NCBI GenBank assembly: GCA_030706015.1
Contig: JAUZPI010000073.1
Span: 1-21,213 of the forward strand
Source of the DNA: Bacillota bacterium
GTDB lineage: Bacteria > Bacillota > Clostridia > Clostridiales > Clostridiaceae
Direction: 5' to 3'
Length of the DNA: 21,213 nt
Part shown: piece after piece, positions 15,155 to 21,213 of the stretch
Numbering within the stretch: position 1 is the first letter of the stretch
Layout of the letters: every line of letters starts with the position of its first letter
Position numbers and translations under genes: made by a program
Notes under the pieces: generated by a model
The model's input: only the letters and a program-made list of their open reading frames with translations
Database searches by the model: none
Told to the model about the DNA's origin: nothing

Positions 15155-16801
15155 TCAGTCTAATGTGAGATTTAACAACCTTCCACCACTATAAAAAACA
15201 GTTATGGGAAAAGCCTTTAAAACACCGTATTCCAAATATGCTCTTACAAAAAAGCCCTCTATATCTTGTGTCCTTCTCTCCAGTTTCTCTATAATCCTTT
15301 TATTTCTTTCGGAATACTTAACTGTTAAAACCATTGTATTATCTTCGCTGTCCACCATTGGCAGCTCTAAAACCTGTTTAATTTCATCGAAAGTTCCATT
15401 ACCTAAACTTTTGGGTTTAACCATAAACAAATTATAATTTTCATCCTGTTTCCCAAAAATTTCTTCAGTTTGTTTTAGCAGCTTGCTGCTTATATCGTTA
15501 AATTTGCTGCTCTCCAGCAGATTCACAATAGCTTCTTCCTGTATTATTTCTAATTTCACATCCTCGCTTGAGGTTATTCTTCTATTTTTATTAATTCTTA
15601 AATTATCAAGCCTTATACTCTTACCCTCTAAATCCTTAAAAGTGTTTTTAGTTTCCCAAGGCAGCTTTGAATAATAAACTTTCTCTGCGTTAAATGCAGT
15701 TTTTTCATAATAATTTGCTTGGGCTCTGGTATAGGTAAACCACTGCTGTCTTTCACTACTCCAAAAATAAAGAGTAATTCCTTCATACCCTGATTGGGTA
15801 ATCCAGTTTTCAGCTGCAATGGATTGTAATATAACAGGCGGAACCTTGAAATATAAACTTCTCTGTTCCCCTATTAGATCTTCTAACTGCTCTGTATCTG
15901 CTTTCTTAATAGCATCACATAAATTATATAATTTACTGCATAACCCTAATGCCCTTTTTCTTGTGAAGGCTGCATTTCTTGAAAAATACAAATCCAGCTC
16001 ATTATTTAAGGCTCTTAAAAGCTTTTGAAGACTTGCCAGCCCTTCACTTTGGCACATTAAAGACAGTCTTTGAAGCTTATCATTTATAGAATTAGGTAAT
16101 CGTGAAAGGCCTACAACTACAATATCTTCTATAGTTTTCTTTATCTGCTCTAGTGTTTCCTCTTCTATTTTTATATTGGAAGCCTTTATAAGCTCTTCAG
16201 CTGATATTACTCCCTTATGTACTTTATATTGTAATATAGCTTCTCCTCTATGATTGCAAAATTCAGTTTCCCTGCAGGTGCATATAGATTGACTAATGGC
16301 ATTCTTATGCGGAAATCTGACATCTATATCTTCCTCTTTAAAGCTTATAGTTAAAAAATTATCTTCTGTAAATTCAGCCTTTATTCCGTATTGCATTCTA
16401 TATAATATTTCTTTAAAATTCTTATGTCCTATATTCTTTAATATCTTTTCTGTACTGTAATCTAGAACTTCATCAAAGCTTTTCTTTTCCTCTTCAGTGC
16501 TGTCTTGGTTTATGTTATCTTTTAAGTAAATTAATGAAGCTATAATATGCTTACATACACTTCTAGAGGGACAGGAGCATTTCATAGTGCTAATATCCGA
16601 AGTTATGGTACATTCACTCCCATCAGAAAGACTTGTATTAATAAAACCTTCCATTAGCTTTATCTCTACCTTAAGACCACCCTCCATATCCTTTAAAGTT
16701 CTTTTATAGGTTCCCTTATTAGATATGGATATAAGGTATTCCTCATCCACCGCAAATAAAAAATCTTTTAGTTCTATTAAGAAATTATCTTTGCTATCCA
16801 T
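15155..16801 (-). CDS. SWIM zinc-finger protein with two CxCx5CxH motifs (YehQ-like)
   Basis: A 548-aa protein. A clear SWIM motif, C75-x-C77-x5-C83-x-H85, lies in MKCSCPSRSVCKHIIASL. A second motif with identical spacing, C174-x-C176-x5-C182-x-H184, lies in ICTCRETEFCNHRGEAIL. SWIM domains bind zinc and mediate DNA or protein contacts. The remaining ~350 residues are mixed helix and strand with no motif that I can name. Its place after the vWA gene matches E. coli yehP-yehQ. The ATG overlaps the end of the vWA gene by 25 nt and is preceded by GAGGAG within that gene, so expression is coupled. Likely role (inference): nucleic-acid or protein recognition subunit of the ATPase system. Both metal sites are complete. 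Confidence 0.87.
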   Translation of the reverse strand: MDSKDNFLIELKDFLFAVDEEYLISISNKGTYKRTLKDMEGGLKVEIKLMEGFINTSLSDGSECTITSDISTMKCSCPSRSVCKHIIASLIYLKDNINQDSTEEEKKSFDEVLDYSTEKILKNIGHKNFKEILYRMQYGIKAEFTEDNFLTISFKEEDIDVRFPHKNAISQSICTCRETEFCNHRGEAILQYKVHKGVISAEELIKASNIKIEEETLEQIKKTIEDIVVVGLSRLPNSINDKLQRLSLMCQSEGLASLQKLLRALNNELDLYFSRNAAFTRKRALGLCSKLYNLCDAIKKADTEQLEDLIGEQRSLYFKVPPVILQSIAAENWITQSGYEGITLYFWSSERQQWFTYTRAQANYYEKTAFNAEKVYYSKLPWETKNTFKDLEGKSIRLDNLRINKNRRITSSEDVKLEIIQEEAIVNLLESSKFNDISSKLLKQTEEIFGKQDENYNLFMVKPKSLGNGTFDEIKQVLELPMVDSEDNTMVLTVKYSERNKRIIEKLERRTQDIEGFFVRAYLEYGVLKAFPITVFYSGGRLLNLTLD

Positions 16802-17901
16802 TTTGCCAACTCCTCTGGTGTCAGGGCCGCTACCTCTGCACCTAATGCTGATAAGATTAAAGCTGCATTCTTATCATAGGTTGGAACTGCTGCTTCATCT
16901 AGTGCAGTTAATACTATTAGCTTTGCTCCTGACTCAATAATATCCTTTGCTCTAGAATACATTGATTTATAATTCCCACCTTCAAAAAGATCTGATATTA
17001 GTACGAAAATGCTGCGTTTTGGTTGCTCAATAAGAGTATAGCCATAAGCTAAAGCCTTTTGTATGCTTGTACCACCTCCAAGCTGAACACTCATAAGAGT
17101 TTCCACGGGATCATCAATGTAATCCGTCAAATCTACCACATTAGTATCAAATATTATAAGTTTTGTTTTCAGCATTGGAAGACTCTTAAAAATTCCTGCC
17201 ATTACAGCTGAATGAATTACTGAGTCCAACATACTTCCGCTTTCATCTACAGCTATTATGATGTGCCAGGGATTATAGATCCTTGTTCTTTTATTAAAAT
17301 ATACCCGTTCTGCATAAAGCATATTGTTTTCTAGATTATAGTTCTTTAGATTTTTATTTATTGTCTTTTTAAAATCCAGATTTCTTGAGGTTTTTAATCC
17401 ACCGCTGCTGTTTTTATTTATTCTTCCCATAATGGATTCTCTTATCTCTTTTTCGAACTGCTCCTTAATTTGATCCGCTACAGTTTTCACTATTTTTCTA
17501 GCAGTATCTAGTACTTCACCCTTCATCATATGTTTTAAGCTTAATATACTTTTTAACAGTTCTTTGCTGGGCTCAAGCTTTTCCAGCACCTCTTTATCTG
17601 TTAGCAGCTCTGTTAGATTGTATTTTTCTAAGGCATGTTTCTCCAGTATTTCAACTGTGTTCTTAGGGAACAGTTCTCTTATTTTATTTATCCAGCTAGG
17701 TACCGTCAGCTGACTTCCTTCTCGCCCCCCGGACCTATTATCTCTTCTTACTCCACTGCTTTCTCCATATTCTCGTCCATATATATAATCCAGCAGATTT
17801 TCCATCTCTATATAGGAATCACCAGAAAAACTTATATTATTCTTAGAATACTTCCCTAATATAAGCCTCCATTTATTTAAGGCTTCTTCATCACTTATCA
17901 T
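16777..17901 (-). CDS. vWA domain protein with complete MIDAS site (YehP-like)
   Basis: A 374-aa protein. The C-terminal half is a von Willebrand factor A domain with an intact metal-ion adhesion site: D219-x-S221-x-S223 in AVDESGSM, T278 in LGGGTS, and D304 in LISDLFEGG. vWA proteins encoded beside MoxR ATPases act as their partners and bind client proteins through the metal site. The N-terminal ~190 residues are helical, with a Gly/Arg/Ser-rich stretch near 43-63, and are typical of the YehP-like group. There is no signal or membrane segment, so it is cytoplasmic. It overlaps the DUF5682 gene by 11 nt upstream and the SWIM gene by 25 nt downstream. Confidence 0.88.
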   Translation of the reverse strand: MISDEEALNKWRLILGKYSKNNISFSGDSYIEMENLLDYIYGREYGESSGVRRDNRSGGREGSQLTVPSWINKIRELFPKNTVEILEKHALEKYNLTELLTDKEVLEKLEPSKELLKSILSLKHMMKGEVLDTARKIVKTVADQIKEQFEKEIRESIMGRINKNSSGGLKTSRNLDFKKTINKNLKNYNLENNMLYAERVYFNKRTRIYNPWHIIIAVDESGSMLDSVIHSAVMAGIFKSLPMLKTKLIIFDTNVVDLTDYIDDPVETLMSVQLGGGTSIQKALAYGYTLIEQPKRSIFVLISDLFEGGNYKSMYSRAKDIIESGAKLIVLTALDEAAVPTYDKNAALILSALGAEVAALTPEELAKWIAKIIS

Positions 17902-20302
17902 AAAGTCCCCACCTTTTCAAAACCTCTACTGCAAAAGTATCTGCCTCCCTGCCAAGCTTAAATACTCTAGGGTCTACCCCTTCCTTTTCTATAATATCCT
18001 CCTTCTGCTTTTTATATATGGAACTAACCAATTTTGAGATTTGATCTATTTCCATAGGCGAGAAGAAACTGAAGGATAACCTCATATCTGGCAGCAAGTT
18101 TAGAAAATTGTCTTCATCTAGGTTTCTTATTAAATTATCAATTCCCTTTATAAAGAAAGTATCATATAGAACTACTTCTCTTGCAGTAGCAAATAATCCT
18201 TTCATAAATTTAGCAGACATCATTAGCTTGTTTCCGCTGCCAAAGAAATAAGCTTCTGCTCTCTTGAGTATTTCTTCCTTTCCTATTTTTCCGAGTCCAC
18301 TTAATATTCCTAAAGCCGCTCCTTCTAATGCGGCATTAACTTCACCCTCAATTAAGTTTAAAAGTGCTTCTGTTAATAAATCTGCTTTTAAGCCATAATT
18401 ATCACCGGTGGCAATATTATACAGATTTTTCAATTCCTTTACCACTAACTCTTCCTCTTCTTCAGCTGTTTTATATAGAGTAAATATTCTAGAAGAGGCT
18501 TTTATAAAGGAATATTCAATTAAGTCCTGAATCTTGTCCATATCTCCCTTAAAAAGTTCTTTTGAGGAATATAAAAGACTCAAATTATAAGCACAGTAAG
18601 CAGTAGACAAAAAACCTTCATCCTTGGCTAATATATCCTGCAGTTTTTCCTTTAAGGGTTTAATGTTCTCATCAATCCCCATTAAAAAAGCCTTTATCAA
18701 TAGAATGGAGCCCTCCTTTGAGGAGTGTTCTATTTTCTCAAGCTCTTTTATACATAGTTCTACAGCAGCTTCTTTTATTGTGGAACCATAAACAGATATT
18801 TCTATAAGTCTTGCTTCCACGCTAGAGCTCCAGGCATATTTCCAGCTTTCTCTTATAAGGTTAGTGTTTTTTCTACCTATAAAATCTGGTCCATGAAGCA
18901 TAGTTCCCAAGTTCACACTCAAAAAATTTAAAGTATATAAAAACCTGCTTATCTCGCTATGTCTGTCCTTCTTATAAATGTCTAGCACTAATTCTTGAGA
19001 AGCAGTAGTATTTATTTTTATTTTGTAAGCCGCGCATAGTTCTCTAAAATCCTTTAGTATAGGTGGAATCATATCACTATCACAAATGCTGCCTAGCTTA
19101 TATCCCCTGAGTTCTTTTCTTAAATCCTCTAATACTCTATTTTCTGAAGGGTTAAGTTCTCCTTTTACAAAACAGGCCTTAGCTGAGTCTAGAAGTTCAT
19201 ATACTCCAGCTTCTCTTTTATCCCTAAGACTTGCTAACCCCCTACTCATGTTATAGCCTTCTATTTTATCCGTTATAGTTTTACCGCTCTTAATTAGAAA
19301 ATCCATAACACTGCCTTCAAAAGGTTTCCCCTCACCTTTATTCAGAAGTTCCCATACTCTTTGATAGTAGGCAGGATAAGGCATACCGCTGGCATATCCG
19401 CTTAATTGGTCACTTTCTTCAAAGGAATAGCTTATAGGATAAATACCTATACTTTCTTCCTTGAATTTATGATATTTTACCCTTCCATAGTGTTCCTTGT
19501 AACTCCAAGTGAGCTTCTCTAAGGCATATATATGGAAGCCTCCTGCTACAACTAATATCCTTTTATATTTTTCAGCTGCAGCAGCAATCTTTTCTGCCAT
19601 AAATATTTCTCTTTGCAAGCAACCTTCCTGTAAAAGTGCTTCTTCACTATAGCCAAACCTTGATAGTAAACAAAAACCCAGTATTCCTCTTATAAAGCTT
19701 CTAGTATCCGTATTTATCCCCTGTATTTCATAAAACTTCTCCCAGAACTCTGAAAAATCTCTGCAGCCACTTTTTTCACAAAGTCTATGTATAAATCTAC
19801 TCTTTTCCAATAGGTAGTCATTATTATATGCCTTTTTCTCGTCCTCTGCCTGCTCTCTTTCAGAAACGGTGTTTAGCAGCATCTGAACATATGGCATATC
19901 AATAAATTCTGCTGTTATATTTAGTTCCCTGGCTGTCTTTAAAGCGTTGTATTCCGGTGAATAATCCAGAAAGGGATAATAACACCTGTATTTTCCCTGC
20001 TTCTCATTGAAAACCTTTTCTTTATCTGAATAACTATAATAAATAGCTAATGGGGCTTTGCTTTCAGTATTAATTAAATACTCTATGAGATTATTACTGT
20101 CACATGGTCCTTCTATAAGAATGACTTCAGGCTGGTATTCCTTTATAGCCTTATTTAAATGATAGGAACAAGCTGGGCTGTGATGTCTTACTGGAAAATA
20201 GACAATATTTTTTTTATAATCATAAACAGCCTTTAACAGCTTTTCTGTTTGTGATTCTAAATCTACCTGATCCATTTTCTTGCTTGATAATATCTCTTCC
20301 AT
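17891..20302 (-). CDS. DUF5682 family protein (YehM-like)
   Basis: An 803-aa cytoplasmic protein, second gene of the operon. The N-terminal domain (about 30-270) has the family marks PVRHHSPAC (R39, H40, H41), VILIEGPCDSN (60-70), REIFMAEKIAAAAEKY (231-246) and VVAGGFHIYAL (251-261). The pattern of a His near the first strand, E-G-P, R-x-x-x-M-A and G-G-x-H resembles the TraB/TIKI/ChaN/EreA hydrolase-like fold, so it may be a metal-dependent hydrolase; that is my inference. The remaining ~500 residues are helical without a recognised motif. The start codon lies inside the MoxR gene (40-nt overlap), and the end overlaps the vWA gene by 11 nt. E. coli YehM holds the same position. Confidence 0.85.
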   Translation of the reverse strand: MEEILSSKKMDQVDLESQTEKLLKAVYDYKKNIVYFPVRHHSPACSYHLNKAIKEYQPEVILIEGPCDSNNLIEYLINTESKAPLAIYYSYSDKEKVFNEKQGKYRCYYPFLDYSPEYNALKTARELNITAEFIDMPYVQMLLNTVSEREQAEDEKKAYNNDYLLEKSRFIHRLCEKSGCRDFSEFWEKFYEIQGINTDTRSFIRGILGFCLLSRFGYSEEALLQEGCLQREIFMAEKIAAAAEKYKRILVVAGGFHIYALEKLTWSYKEHYGRVKYHKFKEESIGIYPISYSFEESDQLSGYASGMPYPAYYQRVWELLNKGEGKPFEGSVMDFLIKSGKTITDKIEGYNMSRGLASLRDKREAGVYELLDSAKACFVKGELNPSENRVLEDLRKELRGYKLGSICDSDMIPPILKDFRELCAAYKIKINTTASQELVLDIYKKDRHSEISRFLYTLNFLSVNLGTMLHGPDFIGRKNTNLIRESWKYAWSSSVEARLIEISVYGSTIKEAAVELCIKELEKIEHSSKEGSILLIKAFLMGIDENIKPLKEKLQDILAKDEGFLSTAYCAYNLSLLYSSKELFKGDMDKIQDLIEYSFIKASSRIFTLYKTAEEEEELVVKELKNLYNIATGDNYGLKADLLTEALLNLIEGEVNAALEGAALGILSGLGKIGKEEILKRAEAYFFGSGNKLMMSAKFMKGLFATAREVVLYDTFFIKGIDNLIRNLDEDNFLNLLPDMRLSFSFFSPMEIDQISKLVSSIYKKQKEDIIEKEGVDPRVFKLGREADTFAVEVLKRWGLYDK

Positions 20303-21213
20303 ATAGATTCCTCTTTTTCTGAAGCTCTTCTTTTAACAATGGTATTAAAATAATTTTTTACCTTTTCTAGATCATCTCGACTGTCCTTTAATACTGCTCC
20401 CATTAGGTTTTGAACCATGGAATCCATGCTTATACTATTTTCTTCATAATAGTAGGCATGCATAGCTGTTTGACAGTAAACTGAGACAGCCTCTGCTGTA
20501 CTCATTACAGAAGAAGGCTTATCAATTCTATGTCCCTCTAAGGATATTCCTTCTCTTAATTCATAAAAGGTGGAAGCCAAAACTTTTAAAGCATCTCTAT
20601 CAATATCCATTTCCACTGAAGCATTATTTAATATCTTGGCTGCTTGATCTTCAATAATTTTAGCTTCAAGGCTAACGTCATTAATAGGCAGTACTGTTTC
20701 AAAATTAAATCTTCTCTTTAAAGCACTGCTCATTTCATTTACACCCTTGTCTCTAGTGTTTGCAGTGGCTATTACATTAAAGCCTGGCTTTGCAAATATA
20801 AAGCCTTCTTCACCAAACTCTGGTATACTTAAAACCTTATCACTTAGTACACTTATTAAGGTATCCTGAACCTCTAGGGGACATCTTGTTATTTCTTCAA
20901 ATCTAGTTATTATCCCCTTTTCCATTCCAACATAAAGAGGTGCTGGTACCAAGGCTTCCCTCACAGGACCCTTTGCAAGAAGACTGGCATAGTTCCAGGA
21001 ATATTTTATCAAATCATCTGTTACTCCTGCAGTTCCTTGAATAGTATTGGTGCTTGTACCTGAGATTGCTGCGGATAAAAGCTCGCTTAGCATGGTCTTA
21101 GCTGTACCAGGTTCACCTACCAGCATAAGTCCTCTAGTGCTGGCAAGAGTTATAATGCATCTCTCAATTAAATTATCATCCCCATAGAATTTCTTACTTA
21201 TTGTCACTTCTTC
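20263..21213 (-). CDS. MoxR-type AAA+ ATPase (YehL-like), 5' end outside window
   Basis: The AAA+ ATPase of the operon; 314 residues are seen after the first in-frame GTG (21205-21207). That GTG has no ribosome-binding site, the frame stays open to the window edge (GAA GAA before it), and relatives have more residues ahead of the P-loop, so the gene is treated as 5' partial. Counting from the GTG: Walker A GEPGTAKT (31-38), Walker B region IITRFEEITR with E104-E105 where most MoxR proteins have DE, sensor 1 N150 in VIATANTRD, and arginine-finger candidates R165/R166 in LKRRFNFE. MoxR ATPases work with vWA partners as chaperone-like remodelling machines; the vWA gene is two genes downstream. 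The promoter lies beyond the window. Confidence 0.9.
   Translation of the reverse strand, partial: EEVTISKKFYGDDNLIERCIITLASTRGLMLVGEPGTAKTMLSELLSAAISGTSTNTIQGTAGVTDDLIKYSWNYASLLAKGPVREALVPAPLYVGMEKGIITRFEEITRCPLEVQDTLISVLSDKVLSIPEFGEEGFIFAKPGFNVIATANTRDKGVNEMSSALKRRFNFETVLPINDVSLEAKIIEDQAAKILNNASVEMDIDRDALKVLASTFYELREGISLEGHRIDKPSSVMSTAEAVSVYCQTAMHAYYYEENSISMDSMVQNLMGAVLKDSRDDLEKVKNYFNTIVKRRASEKEESIWKRYYQARKWIR

Noticed and set aside
21205..21207. GTG as the true start of the MoxR gene
   Set aside because: No ribosome-binding site precedes it, the frame is open to the window edge, and relatives have a longer N-terminus.

Overview
The window is AT-rich, has strong AGGAGG-type ribosome-binding sites, and encodes proteins typical of Firmicutes. 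It is most likely chromosomal DNA of a Clostridium-like anaerobe; I infer this from base composition and protein families, since no rRNA or marker gene is present. All genes but one (a chemotaxis receptor) lie on the minus strand. I see no tRNA, rRNA, CRISPR array or recognisable insertion sequence.

Left part (1-4130) is an accessory stretch rich in nuclease-type genes. It has an Rpn-family PD-(D/E)XK nuclease (213-1151), a broken remnant of a PLD-domain helicase (about 1325-1727), and an AAA-ATPase/PD-(D/E)XK protein (2009-3727). The last of these sits between two diverged copies of a ~215-bp intergenic repeat. Each copy carries an ATGTAAC heptamer cluster in both orientations and ends in a long hairpin.

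Middle part (4247-11375) is envelope and signalling genes. It has a membrane-anchored protein with two Fn3 domains and DUF5050-type repeats, a processive family 2 glycosyltransferase preceded by a membrane-anchored HEAT-repeat protein in one operon, a patatin-like phospholipase, and a divergent methyl-accepting chemotaxis protein without an extracellular sensor. A 36-bp dyad lies upstream of the patatin gene. Rho-independent terminators separate these units.

Right part (11428-21213, running off the window edge) is one tightly packed minus-strand operon. In transcription order it encodes a MoxR-type AAA+ ATPase (5' end outside the window), a DUF5682 protein, a vWA/MIDAS protein, a protein with two SWIM-type zinc-binding motifs, a 105-aa orphan, and a 1133-aa DUF4132 (MolR-like) protein. 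Neighbouring genes overlap by 11-40 nt or are 2-5 nt apart, so they probably form one co-translated multi-protein system. It matches the uncharacterised E. coli yehL-yehM-yehP-yehQ set plus yehI/molR. By family logic, the MoxR ATPase and vWA protein would form a chaperone-like pair acting on the SWIM, DUF5682 and DUF4132 partners. The actual biological role is unknown and this is the best candidate here for a poorly described system.

Several minus-strand genes (AAA-ATPase, patatin, 105-aa orphan) have a GTG that lies inside the Shine-Dalgarno sequence itself (GGTGATT context). For these the apparent GTG start is probably wrong. The better-placed initiators are ATA, CTG and a downstream GTG respectively.
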